Below are positions 50,864 to 59,074 of a DNA stretch of 64,000 nucleotides, piece by piece. A model generated the notes under the pieces. That model was not told the origin of the DNA. It saw only the letters and a list, made by a program, of their open reading frames with translations, and searched no databases. The translations under genes and the position numbers were made by a program. Position 1 is the stretch's first letter. Each line of letters starts with the position of its first letter. The stretch is from Chitinophagales bacterium (GTDB lineage Bacteria > Bacteroidota > Bacteroidia > Chitinophagales > Chitinophagaceae): positions 248,001 through 312,000 of the forward strand of contig JAFLBJ010000001.1 in assembly GCA_017303415.1 (NCBI GenBank), in the 5' to 3' direction.

Positions 50864-53068
50864 TTATTTATAATAATCGATCAATGCTAAAATATACGCC
50901 CCCGAACCATATCCCACCATGGGTATCGCACCTTTAAAGATACCCATATCATTGCTCAATATCTCCGGTACCTGGTTGTGGTTTCGGCTGGCATAGATCG
51001 TCACCCGATCGATCAGTTTCTTTGCTTCAATACGGCTGCCTAGTTTTGTTTGTGCCACGGCTACACGCAACCCGGCAAAGGGCCATTCCTGATTCTCATA
51101 ACTGTCACTGCTATTGAAACGGATATATCCTCTGTTGGGATCGCCAACCGCCCGGTTATGTTTGTTATACTCCGCCATATGTGAAAGGAAAAGTGTGCGG
51201 TCACTCACCAACCCGCCGGCAAATAATTCAAAGGTGGCGGCATCAAAGTAATGATGATCGGTGGGTGATTGTTCAGTGGCATTCCCTTTGATGTATTTTC
51301 CATTGACCAGCGCATTCATCATCATGCCCCGGTACAAACGGGTAGCTGTTTCGCTGGTTTCTTTATAGGGTAACCCGTATGTTCGCTCCAGGGAAGCAAG
51401 TAATTGTAAACCCAGTGCGCAGGTGCCGGTTGACCACATGAATTCTTTCCCGGGTAAATGATGTTCCCAGGGACCACTATCCCGGCGCAGGATATCCTTC
51501 TCATTCATATTATGCGCGATAGCACGGGCAATGGTTTGTAGTTCCGTATGATGAGCGCGGAAAAAGGCACTATCGCCGCTCTGCTTGACATAATGGTAAA
51601 AGGCGGTGAGAAATAAACCGAGTCCGTCCAATTCAATATTAGGGCCACCATCCGAAGTATAATCACATTCTTCACGCCCATTGCCAAAATAGCGGGTCAT
51701 GGAAATGATATACGGTACACCCAGGCCATAATCTTTCCCATCGGTATGGATATAGTGAATGAATTGATCGGTGGGTTTGGCATTTAACATAAAGAGTAGG
51801 GCTTTCCTGGCTTCTTCATACATCCCTACCTTGCTCATAGCTTCAATTGCAAAGGCTCCATCGCGTACCCAACAAATGGCCCATACACCCGGACGAAGAG
51901 AAGCCATCACCTGACCGTGCGAAAGCGGGAATATCTCCTTATCCCCCACCTGACTCATTTTAAGAATGGAAATACCTTGCTCAAATACGTTCTTCTCCAG
52001 CGGTGTCAACCCTTTTGGATATACGCTGCGCGCAAATACTTTCTTCATAAACCCTGCTTCCGTTTCCACTGTAGGCAGATCGGTAAGGGCGTGGTTTAAA
52101 TCCGGCATAGCATGAAGCGTATCGGAGAATCCAAACAACACATAGCGGGTGGTTTGTCCGTTCAACGTTTTGCTTTGCTCCTTCATAGATATCGTGCCGG
52201 CACCTGTTGTAAAATGAAACCGGAGCGCCTTTACCTTATCCGTTTTCCCTTTTAGTACTGCATAGAGGATCTTATTTGCTTTGGTAAAAGAGGCAAAATA
52301 ATAGATATGATAGGAAGGGTATTTGACATCAATAACATGGGTATTGGATAAATAGCCAACCGATAGAGGTTTTTCTCCACCCGAAGCGCCGATCTCACGG
52401 GCTACGGCCTGTACCACCTGTCCTGAATCATAATAGGAAAAAATATGCGGGAAGAAGTTTTCGATATGGCCTGTCTGTTCATTATATACAGCAGCGATCA
52501 GGCCATTGGAACTCGTGAGTTGATAATACGATTTCTTGCTTTTGATCTGCTCGGCGACCTGTTGATCATAAGCGGCCTTGGTCATGATCATAACCCGTCC
52601 GCCATATAGTCCTCCATCACCCACCCCGTTATACACCCGAATAGCCAGCAGGTTATTCTTCTTTACAAGTGTCTTGGGAATTGTGTACTTCCGCTCAACA
52701 TCCCAGGCCGATTCATCACCGGGGGGAAATTTTCCTGTGGCGCCAATTTGTTGGCCATTAAAAAAACAAATATCCGCGTCATCAATGGTCCCGGCGATCA
52801 GGACCAGATCCTTGCCCACCATATTATCAGGTACCTGGATGTTGGTGCGATACCAACCCACCGCTCGCTCTTTTAATACCCCGAGTTTGGTCCAACCGGA
52901 TGGAACGGTTACCGTGGCCCAGTCCTTATCATCCAGGTTTACCTGTGAAAATGAAGGATCATCCTGCATATTGAATTTCCACTGCCCGGCAATAGAAATA
53001 TGCTGTGCAGCCACAAGCATGGTGCAAACTAATCCTGCCAATAACCCAAATACTCTTTTTTTCATCAT
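50864..53068 (-). CDS. GH15-like (alpha/alpha)6 glycosidase with N-terminal GH2-type jelly roll
   Basis: The ATG at 53068 gives 734 residues and a signal peptide ending VAAQ; the frame before it runs through a hairpin. The N-terminal domain (about 25-155) looks like a GH2 sugar-binding sandwich (DDKDWATVTVPSGW). The large C-terminal domain (about 340-734) is helical with PGVWAICWVRDGAFA, DGGPNIELDGLG and QEWPFAGLR, resembling glucoamylase/GH15-type enzymes. The catalytic Glu residues are probably in those motifs but unproven. It is a secreted exo-glycosidase of unknown specificity. Confidence 0.75.
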   Translation of the reverse strand: MMKKRVFGLLAGLVCTMLVAAQHISIAGQWKFNMQDDPSFSQVNLDDKDWATVTVPSGWTKLGVLKERAVGWYRTNIQVPDNMVGKDLVLIAGTIDDADICFFNGQQIGATGKFPPGDESAWDVERKYTIPKTLVKKNNLLAIRVYNGVGDGGLYGGRVMIMTKAAYDQQVAEQIKSKKSYYQLTSSNGLIAAVYNEQTGHIENFFPHIFSYYDSGQVVQAVAREIGASGGEKPLSVGYLSNTHVIDVKYPSYHIYYFASFTKANKILYAVLKGKTDKVKALRFHFTTGAGTISMKEQSKTLNGQTTRYVLFGFSDTLHAMPDLNHALTDLPTVETEAGFMKKVFARSVYPKGLTPLEKNVFEQGISILKMSQVGDKEIFPLSHGQVMASLRPGVWAICWVRDGAFAIEAMSKVGMYEEARKALLFMLNAKPTDQFIHYIHTDGKDYGLGVPYIISMTRYFGNGREECDYTSDGGPNIELDGLGLFLTAFYHYVKQSGDSAFFRAHHTELQTIARAIAHNMNEKDILRRDSGPWEHHLPGKEFMWSTGTCALGLQLLASLERTYGLPYKETSETATRLYRGMMMNALVNGKYIKGNATEQSPTDHHYFDAATFELFAGGLVSDRTLFLSHMAEYNKHNRAVGDPNRGYIRFNSSDSYENQEWPFAGLRVAVAQTKLGSRIEAKKLIDRVTIYASRNHNQVPEILSNDMGIFKGAIPMVGYGSGAYILALIDYYK

Positions 53069-53078
53069 CGTATATTTT

Positions 53079-53116
53079 ACCGCAATGGCGCCTTGAAATC
53101 TTTGCGCCCTCGCGGT
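53079..53116. repeat. Hairpin downstream of the DoxX gene (ACCGCNNNGGCGC arms)
   Basis: ACCGCAATGGCGC (53079-53091) and GCGCCCTCGCGGT (53104-53116) pair with three mismatches over 13 bp. The right arm touches the DoxX stop codon (53116-53118). Related to 18449-18511. Confidence 0.6.
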
Positions 53117-53538
53117 TAATTTTTCCCTCTTAAAGAATCTACACTCCATTTACCAGCACCCAAAAACCAATACAATACACAAAACACCACAAACAAAAAC
53201 GGATGCTGGTCGCCATGAAAGATCTTGCCCTTATCTCCCAATAAAAAAATAATCCCCAAAAAGGCCATGGCTGCAATTACACAGGCCCACCGAAACATGA
53301 ATCCCAATACAAACCCGATACCCGCTACCAGCTCGGCGATCTTACCGGCATAGGCCCAAGCCGCAGGATAGGAATATTGCTTTCCGATGAACCAACCCGT
53401 ATACATGTTCATCTTCTCCGGTTCAAATACTTCGCTTCCATGTACTACCATCATGACCCCGATCAGGATCCGGACCAGGGCGATAACGGCAGGCGCATGG
53501 CCCTGGGTAGTGATCGTTGCTTTTGTTTGCACAGGCAT
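53116..53538 (-). CDS. DoxX family membrane protein
   Basis: This 140-residue protein has four hydrophobic helices (about 17-36, 65-83, 88-105, 112-128) with LVRILIGVMMVVHG and GFVLGFMFRWACV, matching DoxX/DoxD-like small membrane proteins. The family is linked to redox or quinone chemistry in a few cases but mostly uncharacterised. Its ATG overlaps the stop of the MBL gene (TAATG), so the two are co-translated. Its role in the carbohydrate block is unknown. Confidence 0.8.
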   Translation of the reverse strand: MPVQTKATITTQGHAPAVIALVRILIGVMMVVHGSEVFEPEKMNMYTGWFIGKQYSYPAAWAYAGKIAELVAGIGFVLGFMFRWACVIAAMAFLGIIFLLGDKGKIFHGDQHPFLFVVFCVLYWFLGAGKWSVDSLRGKN

Positions 53539-54386
53539 TATTTTTTAAAAGTGAATAAACTACCTCCGGAAAGCACGGCATGCTCCTGTCCCAGATCGGT
53601 TGCTGCTTTCACAAAGTCCTTTACATCGGCCGTATTAAAGGTGAACATATCATAATGACAAGGAATAACAGTTGTTGCCCCTAAAGCCTTTCCCATTTCT
53701 GCTGCTTCTTTTACATTCAGGTTGCCCGCTACCTTACGGGCCGGGTCATTTCCATTGATGGGTAACAGGGCCAGGTCAACCGAAAAAGGCCTTACCTGAT
53801 CAATAATGTCATCCAGCCAGAGGGTATCCCCACTGTGGTAGATGCTGTATCCCCCAAATTGAATGACATATCCCATATACCGGCAATTCCCTTTCTCATC
53901 GCGGTCCACTTCATTGTGTTTGGCCGGCACACCCGTGATCCGGAATCCATCTATCTCCAGTGACTGTTTTTCATTGAGCCCATCCGGAAAACCAGGCGTA
54001 CAGCCTACGCGTTCCGCAACAAATGCCCTGTTTGCTTCGGGTATGACAAACCGGATATCGGGGTTATGCTTCAGAATGGGGACCAGGGTCTCCGCATCCA
54101 AATGATCGGTATGGTTGTGGCTGGAAGTAACAAACTGAATGTCCCTGAACGCCGCAGGATCGATCACTAATTCACTCATCCGGGTGTGGGGCTTATCGGT
54201 TCGCAGGTATTTCTTTGTAAGCGAATCGGAGAGATAGGGATCCAGCAGGAACTTTTTACCCTGCCACTGCACCAGGTAACCGCTCTGCCCCAGCCACCAA
54301 AGCTGAAAACCCTCAGGCTCCGCCCGGTGGGCTTCCACAGAGGCCAGGAGTTCTTCACTTTTTCTTTCCGCTTTGATGAGGTTCAT
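53538..54386 (-). CDS. UlaG-like metallo-beta-lactamase-fold hydrolase
   Basis: The ATG at 54386 gives 282 residues; a TTG two codons earlier is rejected. The metal motif is SHNHTDHLD near 90, with HSGDTLWLDD near 190 and PCHYDMF near 246 as further ligands. This is the UlaG/L-ascorbate-6-phosphate lactonase-like branch, cytoplasmic because no signal peptide is seen. It sits between a NagB-like gene and DoxX with 6-bp and 1-bp spacing. A sugar-phosphate lactonase role is the best guess from context. Confidence 0.82.
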   Translation of the reverse strand: MNLIKAERKSEELLASVEAHRAEPEGFQLWWLGQSGYLVQWQGKKFLLDPYLSDSLTKKYLRTDKPHTRMSELVIDPAAFRDIQFVTSSHNHTDHLDAETLVPILKHNPDIRFVIPEANRAFVAERVGCTPGFPDGLNEKQSLEIDGFRITGVPAKHNEVDRDEKGNCRYMGYVIQFGGYSIYHSGDTLWLDDIIDQVRPFSVDLALLPINGNDPARKVAGNLNVKEAAEMGKALGATTVIPCHYDMFTFNTADVKDFVKAATDLGQEHAVLSGGSLFTFKK

Positions 54387-54392
54387 TGCCAA

Positions 54393-55121
54393 TCAATTTT
54401 TGAGTAAAGAGGCTGCTGCTTCATCGAGCATCACAATCCCATCGGTATGTTGCCTGATCAAACTGATCGGCACCTGGTTACTGATCGTTCCTTCTAAGGC
54501 AGTTTGTATGATGCCGGCCTTTTTCTCTCCGTTGGCCATGGCCAATAAGGTTCGGGCACCCATCACCTGTTTCAATCCCAATGTCATCCCTTTTTGTATA
54601 GGCGTTTTGCCATCAAAATATTTTTGTCCTACCTGCAGCGTCACGGGCTCAAGCTGGGCCACATGCGCTTCGTTCTCCAGGGAGGCTCCAGGTTCATTAA
54701 ATCCAATATGGCCATTCATACCAACACCAACCACCATCAGGTCTATTCCGCCTTTGGCGGAGAGCACTTGATTCATTTGCTGGCAGTCAGCCTCGGCTGT
54801 TTCTCCGGCAGACTTGAAGAGATGGTATTGTGACGCTGACAGTTTCAACGGCGAAAAAATATACTGGTGCAGGAAAAAATGACAACTACCCGGATTGGTG
54901 GGCGGTACATCTACCCATTCATCCAATCCGGTAAAGAATGCCTGGCTGATATCAATCCTATGCTGGATCACCTTTTCTACAAAAAGCTGATAGGCGCGTT
55001 TGGGTGAATCGCCGGTAGCTAATGTGATCACCGCCCCGGGTTTGTTAATGATGGTTTCGATCATCAACTCGGCCGCGGAGTTGGATTGCTCTTCGTGGTT
55101 ATGGTAAACTTCGAGTTGCAT
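54393..55121 (-). CDS. Glucosamine-6-phosphate deaminase-like protein with altered active site
   Basis: This 242-residue protein is of the NagB/6-phosphogluconolactonase fold. GLDEWVDVP keeps the Asp equivalent to NagB Asp72 (here Asp67). The motif GMNGHIGFNEPG keeps His138 and Glu143, but the residue matching NagB catalytic Asp141 is Asn136. It is shorter than NagB (266) and lacks the C-terminal allosteric part. These changes suggest a related reaction, such as galactosamine-6-phosphate deaminase/isomerase, or a non-canonical sugar phosphate. SIS and ROK genes nearby support amino-sugar catabolism. Confidence 0.8.
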   Translation of the reverse strand: MQLEVYHNHEEQSNSAAELMIETIINKPGAVITLATGDSPKRAYQLFVEKVIQHRIDISQAFFTGLDEWVDVPPTNPGSCHFFLHQYIFSPLKLSASQYHLFKSAGETAEADCQQMNQVLSAKGGIDLMVVGVGMNGHIGFNEPGASLENEAHVAQLEPVTLQVGQKYFDGKTPIQKGMTLGLKQVMGARTLLAMANGEKKAGIIQTALEGTISNQVPISLIRQHTDGIVMLDEAAASLLKN

Positions 55122-55130
55122 AATAATTAA

Positions 55131-55186
55131 GCTTTTGGCTATTAGGTATTAGCGATTAGCAGCTAAACGCTAATGGCTAACGGCTG
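55131..55186. repeat. Periodic hairpin, GCNATTA heptads, downstream of the MetE-like gene
   Basis: The left arm (55131-55160) reads GCTATTA, GGTATTA, GCGATTA, GC. The right arm (55161-55186) complements with GCTAAAC, GCTAATG, GCTAACG-type words. The arms abut with almost no loop. Same family as 56254-56282 and 56372-56398. Confidence 0.75.
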
Positions 55187-55197
55187 GAGACTTACGA

Positions 55198-56220
55198 TCA
55201 CAAGCCTTCCCGAACTTGTTTCGCGCCGGCAACCATATTGATCAATTTCTTGCGCGCGGCCCAACGGGCGGTTTGACTTAACCCACAATCGGGGGCTACA
55301 CTTAATTTTTCCGCCGGAACATATTTCAAACAACGTTTGATCCGCTCCACCACATCCTCCACTGTCTCTATATAGTAGTTCTTTACATCGATCACCCCTA
55401 CGGCCACATGCATTTTTTCGGCAAAGGGTTGAAGTAATTCGATCTCAGCAAACTCTCGGTTCGCCATTTCAATATGTATCTCATCCACCGTCATATCCAG
55501 AAAATCGGGCAACATGGGTTTGATGCTGCGATATCCCACTGGTCGGCCTTTGAAATTACCAAAGCATAAATGCGTACTGAGATTGCATTTTCCAACAATG
55601 GGTTTTACGGTGCGGTTGAAAATGTCCACAAACCGTTTGGTATCTTCTTTGTACGCATAACAACTCATTGAAGGTTCATCTACCGTGATCTCGGTGCAAC
55701 CTGCCGCCACCAGTGCTTCCAGCTCTTTGCTGATGATGGGTAATAAGGCCTCTGTGATATCAAAGCGGTTCTTGTATTTATCATTGGGTAATAAACGTCC
55801 GCTCAGGGTATAAGGCCCTGGGATACTGGCTTTGAGTACCGGACCGGCAGGGGCTAATTTTTTTAACCGTAAATATTCTTTCACTGCACCCAGTCCGTTC
55901 GGGGCCTTTAGTTCACCGGTGATATTGTTCTTTCCACGCTGGTCGTGGGCAGGCGGACCAAACTTTCGGGTCTCGGTCTCGTTGTTTTCAATATTCTCAA
56001 TATATCCGTAAAAGGAAAGATTGAAATCAAGACGGGTTTGCTCCCCATCGGTGATGACATCAAGTCCGGCGGTTACCTGATCATGGATCGCGGCGATGAC
56101 CGCGTCTTCGATCATTTCTTCAATATCGGCTGCGCCAAATTGATTCATATTCCGGGAGCCAAACTCAAGCCAGCCGGGAAAGGGATAGGAACCTACAACT
56201 GTGGTGCGAATGGGGTGCAT
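55198..56220 (-). CDS. MetE C-terminal-domain-like zinc methyltransferase
   Basis: The ATG at 56220 gives 340 residues; the frame upstream runs into repeat DNA. Only the catalytic half of cobalamin-independent methionine synthase is present. The zinc ligands are conserved: His217 and Cys219 (HLCFGN), Glu251 (HIEMANRE) and Cys312 (APDCGL). Short MetE homologues accept methyl donors other than methyl-tetrahydrofolate polyglutamate or take part in demethylation. Its place in a sugar-catabolic block between NagB-like and SIS genes is odd; release of a methyl group from an O-methylated sugar or thioether is a speculation. Confidence 0.85.
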   Translation of the reverse strand: MHPIRTTVVGSYPFPGWLEFGSRNMNQFGAADIEEMIEDAVIAAIHDQVTAGLDVITDGEQTRLDFNLSFYGYIENIENNETETRKFGPPAHDQRGKNNITGELKAPNGLGAVKEYLRLKKLAPAGPVLKASIPGPYTLSGRLLPNDKYKNRFDITEALLPIISKELEALVAAGCTEITVDEPSMSCYAYKEDTKRFVDIFNRTVKPIVGKCNLSTHLCFGNFKGRPVGYRSIKPMLPDFLDMTVDEIHIEMANREFAEIELLQPFAEKMHVAVGVIDVKNYYIETVEDVVERIKRCLKYVPAEKLSVAPDCGLSQTARWAARKKLINMVAGAKQVREGL

Positions 56221-56253
56221 GGGGGTGCTTTTGGTTTTAGGAAGGGGCTGTTT

Positions 56254-56398
56254 GCTTTTAGCTGTTAGCATTTAGCCATTAGTTTTTTAGATTATTAAAA
56301 TATATTTTAGAATTCAAACCTGTCTTTATTGTTCATTTCAAAATCAAAACTTCAATGTCACTCAAGTTGAGAGCTAATAGCTAATAGCTAATAGCTGG
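56254..56398. repeat. Periodic hairpin, GCNNTTA heptads, whose right arm codes the SIS protein C terminus
   Basis: The left arm (56254-56282) reads GCTTTTA, GCTGTTA, GCATTTA, GCCATTA. The right arm (56372-56398) is three exact AGCTAAT heptads plus AGCTGG. An AT-rich spacer of about 90 bp separates them. The SIS stop codon TAG (56374-56376) and the six codons before it lie in the right arm. Confidence 0.8.
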
Positions 56399-57150
56399 CC
56401 AAGCCGTCTTCCGTGCTCATCATACGCCGCTTCAAACAATGCCGTTGCCTTCTCTGCACCTACCACCGATGCAGCGGTAAGCACTTTAGGTGGCTGACCG
56501 GCGGCAGTAAGCAAGCGCGCCACTTCGGCCTTGATGCAATTCACGATCATGGCGCCACCTACGGTAGAACCTGGTGATACTGGTGTCTCCAATCCATCTA
56601 CATATACCATGGAATCACCGGATGGTGCCCCTGTATCAAGTACGAGATCGGCAAAATCACTCAGCTTCTTTCCATCCTTTCTTTTGCTGGTACTGGTTTT
56701 CAAATGATCCGTGGTGACCAGGGCCACGACCTTGATCTTTTTTTGCTGAAACAATTCAGCTATTTCAACCGGAACAATATTGCACCCACTGGAAGAGACC
56801 ACCAGGGCGCAATCTTTTTCATCTAATGAAAAATTTCGGAGGATACGTTCGGCCAATCCGGATACATTCTCCAGGAACATGGCCTGGCGCTGTCCATTTG
56901 CCCCCACCACATTGTTGTGATAAGTAAGCGATAACTCCACAATAGGATTAAACCCGGGAAAGGAACCATACCGTGGCCACATTTCCTCGACCATGATGCG
57001 GCTGTGGCCCGAACCAAAGGTGTGTACAACCCGCCCGGCGAGTATGCTATCGGCAAACCACCTGGCGGCCTGCTGAATTTGATCTTGTTGCGCGCGTATC
57101 TTTTCGAGGATCGTTACGCAGTGATCTAAATATTGTATTGTTGGTGTCAT
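56374..57150 (-). CDS. SIS-domain sugar isomerase-like protein
   Basis: The ATG at 57150 gives 258 residues; the longer frame overlaps the ROK gene end and a hairpin. The SIS (phosphosugar-binding) motifs HTFGSGHSRI (about 43-52) and VVSSSGCNIVPVE (about 118-130) are clear, as in UPF0309/MurQ-like proteins. It should bind a phosphorylated amino sugar or related ketose. The last seven residues, QLLAISY, are translated from AGCTATT heptads of the downstream repeat, so the natural C terminus was probably replaced. ROK upstream and NagB-like downstream suggest one pathway. Confidence 0.82.
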   Translation of the reverse strand: MTPTIQYLDHCVTILEKIRAQQDQIQQAARWFADSILAGRVVHTFGSGHSRIMVEEMWPRYGSFPGFNPIVELSLTYHNNVVGANGQRQAMFLENVSGLAERILRNFSLDEKDCALVVSSSGCNIVPVEIAELFQQKKIKVVALVTTDHLKTSTSKRKDGKKLSDFADLVLDTGAPSGDSMVYVDGLETPVSPGSTVGGAMIVNCIKAEVARLLTAAGQPPKVLTAASVVGAEKATALFEAAYDEHGRRLGQLLAISY

Positions 57151-57161
57151 AGTTATTTTTA

Positions 57162-57232
57162 TTTCTCGCAGCGGGCACAAAGATTGAGGCGGCCGCTGCG
57201 AGCGTCTGATTCTTTGCGCTCGTTGCGTGAAA
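57162..57232. repeat. Imperfect hairpin, CGCTGCGAG words, downstream of the ROK gene
   Basis: 57162-57183 and 57211-57232 pair over 22 bp with four mismatches, with a second GCGGCCGC palindrome between them. The right arm ends one base before the ROK stop codon. The words match the inner hairpin at 50757-50805. Confidence 0.65.
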
Positions 57233-58117
57233 TCAAGGTTGTTGAGATGCAAAATAGCCTGCCCCGATCGCACCGGCCATATCCCCAAATCCTGCCTGCA
57301 CAATTTTCGCGCTATGTCCCCCTGCCCTCCACTCGTATGTGGCCATAAACTTTTCCAATGGTTCAAAAAGATCAGCACCGGCGGTAGTGATGCCTCCACC
57401 CAATACGATCAACTCGGGTGAGAGGATATTTGTCACCGAGGCCAATCCGATCGCCAGTTGTTTGATCGACCGCAACCACACTTCTTTTGCCCACTCATCT
57501 CCGGCCCGATAGGCTTCCACCAATTGTGCGGTAGAACTAAATTTTCCCTTACTTCTTTTCTCTACGGTGCAATTACCGATACAGTCTTCCAGACTCCCGG
57601 GCATACCGGTTACATCACAATCACCTTCGTCATCAATAACCATGTGCCCAATATGTCCGGCTTTGCCAAATGCTCCCTGGTAAGGACGGCCATCAATCAA
57701 AATGGCGCCACCAACACCTGTACCCAGGGTCAGCATCACCACATGTTTTTTTCCCTTGGCCACTCCAAAACCCGCCTCAGCCATCATAGCCGCTACAGCA
57801 TCATTCAATACCCACGCAGGTGATTGCAGATGTTGGCTCCAGTTAAATCCTTCCAACCCATCCATACGTCCGGGCATATGCGCGATAGCCGTATTGTCGG
57901 CATTGGGCAGTCCTGGCGCGGAGATACCAACGGGTATATCCTTTTCGCCTACGACAGCCTTTAGTTCTGCGACCGTTTCTTTTACCACCTGCTTCCACAC
58001 CGCATCAGCTCCATCACGTGTTTCGGCATAGCGCTGATGCAGGAGCTTTCCCTCCCGATCAATGACCACCGCTTTGATGCGGGTGCCGCCTAAGTCTATG
58101 CCGATAGTTGTGTGCAT
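57233..58117 (-). CDS. ROK family sugar kinase, zinc motif degenerate
   Basis: This 294-residue protein has the ATP motif GIDLGGTRIK (6-15), the catalytic base Asp106 in VLNDAV and LGTGVGGAI near 131. The ROK zinc motif (His plus CxCGxxGC) is degenerate: His155/His158 remain in GHIGH, but the loop is GDCDVTGMPGSLED with only Cys167. A Zn-free variant of the family is therefore likely. It should phosphorylate glucose, N-acetylglucosamine or a related sugar. It leads the SIS, MetE-like and NagB-like genes on the same strand. Confidence 0.85.
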   Translation of the reverse strand: MHTTIGIDLGGTRIKAVVIDREGKLLHQRYAETRDGADAVWKQVVKETVAELKAVVGEKDIPVGISAPGLPNADNTAIAHMPGRMDGLEGFNWSQHLQSPAWVLNDAVAAMMAEAGFGVAKGKKHVVMLTLGTGVGGAILIDGRPYQGAFGKAGHIGHMVIDDEGDCDVTGMPGSLEDCIGNCTVEKRSKGKFSSTAQLVEAYRAGDEWAKEVWLRSIKQLAIGLASVTNILSPELIVLGGGITTAGADLFEPLEKFMATYEWRAGGHSAKIVQAGFGDMAGAIGAGYFASQQP

Positions 58118-58135
58118 ATAGTAATCTTGTGTTAA

Positions 58136-58289
58136 GGTGAATTGTGAATGGTGAATAGTGAATAAGAAATGTCCTATTCCAGATAAATAGTTCTTTACTC
58201 ACAATTCACCATTCACAATTCACCATTCACTATTCACCATTCACTATTCACTATTCACCATTCACCATTCACTATTCACCATTCACCCC
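58136..58289. repeat. Periodic hairpin, GTGAATR/ATTCACY heptads, downstream of the SDR gene
   Basis: The left arm (58136-58167) has about four GTGAATR words. The right arm (58195-58289) has about 13 complementary words ATTCACC, ATTCACT and ATTCACA. The arms are very unequal, differing by about nine units. The SDR stop TGA (58283-58285) is inside an ATTCACC word. Confidence 0.82.
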
Positions 58290-59056
58290 CCAATCCCCCA
58301 GCCTCCATCCACCGCCACCACCTGACCTGTAGTAAACTTTGAATACTCACTCATAAAATACACCGCCAATCCATCCAGGTCCTCTGGTTGTCCGATACGT
58401 CCTCCATCGAGGGGTTGTTTATTTTTTATAAAATCCAATATCGCTTCATCATTGGCTGCCCGCTGCGCCATCGGTGTTTCCACCAAAGCCGGGGCAATTA
58501 CATTCACCCGGATATTTTGATGGGCATAATAGGCCGCAATGGATTTACTAAATCCAATGATGGCCGATTTGGCCGCGGCATAAGCATGCGTTGAAAAAAA
58601 CTGGGGGGAAGGCGAATATCCCAGTACCGATCCCATATTGAGTATCGTTCCTCCACGTCCCTGTTGTAAAAAGGCACGTACCGCCGCCTGGTTTGACAAC
58701 ATAAGGGAAGTGAGGTTCAACTCAAGTGTTTTGTTCCAACCTTCCAGCGTAAGTTCATGCAAAGGCCCATCCCCCATTTTGCGGCCACTTCCTCCGGCTA
58801 CATGATAGAGTCCGTCAAACCCGCCAAAGCTTTGTTCGCAGAGCGCGATGGCCTGTTCAGCCGTATCGGAATGGGTAGCGTCTGCGGCTAATCCTTTGGC
58901 ATGCGCACCCAATGCGGCAAGCGCCTCTTTTACACTTTCCTCTTTTCTGCCTACTACGACCAGGTGGGCACCCTGTGCCGCAAAGGCACGGGCTGCTGAC
59001 AAACCAATACCGGTAGTGCCCCCAATGATGACGATATTCTTATTCTTAAGTTGCAT
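58283..59056 (-). CDS. Short-chain dehydrogenase/reductase
   Basis: This 257-residue SDR has the NAD(P) motif GGTTGIGLS (about 12-20), a Ser in MGSVLGYS near 147 and YAAAKSA with Tyr and Lys near 161-165. VDGGWGIGG at the end is typical. It probably oxidises or reduces a sugar or sugar lactone, since it lies between the Gfo/Idh gene (18 bp upstream) and the ROK kinase. The TGA stop falls in a repeat word, as in several other genes here. Confidence 0.87.
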   Translation of the reverse strand: MQLKNKNIVIIGGTTGIGLSAARAFAAQGAHLVVVGRKEESVKEALAALGAHAKGLAADATHSDTAEQAIALCEQSFGGFDGLYHVAGGSGRKMGDGPLHELTLEGWNKTLELNLTSLMLSNQAAVRAFLQQGRGGTILNMGSVLGYSPSPQFFSTHAYAAAKSAIIGFSKSIAAYYAHQNIRVNVIAPALVETPMAQRAANDEAILDFIKNKQPLDGGRIGQPEDLDGLAVYFMSEYSKFTTGQVVAVDGGWGIGG

Positions 59057-59074
59057 ATAGATTCTTACCCCGGC

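Noticed and set aside
57151..57399. 83-codon N-terminal extension of the SIS protein
   Set aside because: It overlaps the end of the ROK gene and a hairpin; the SIS domain is complete from the ATG at 57150.
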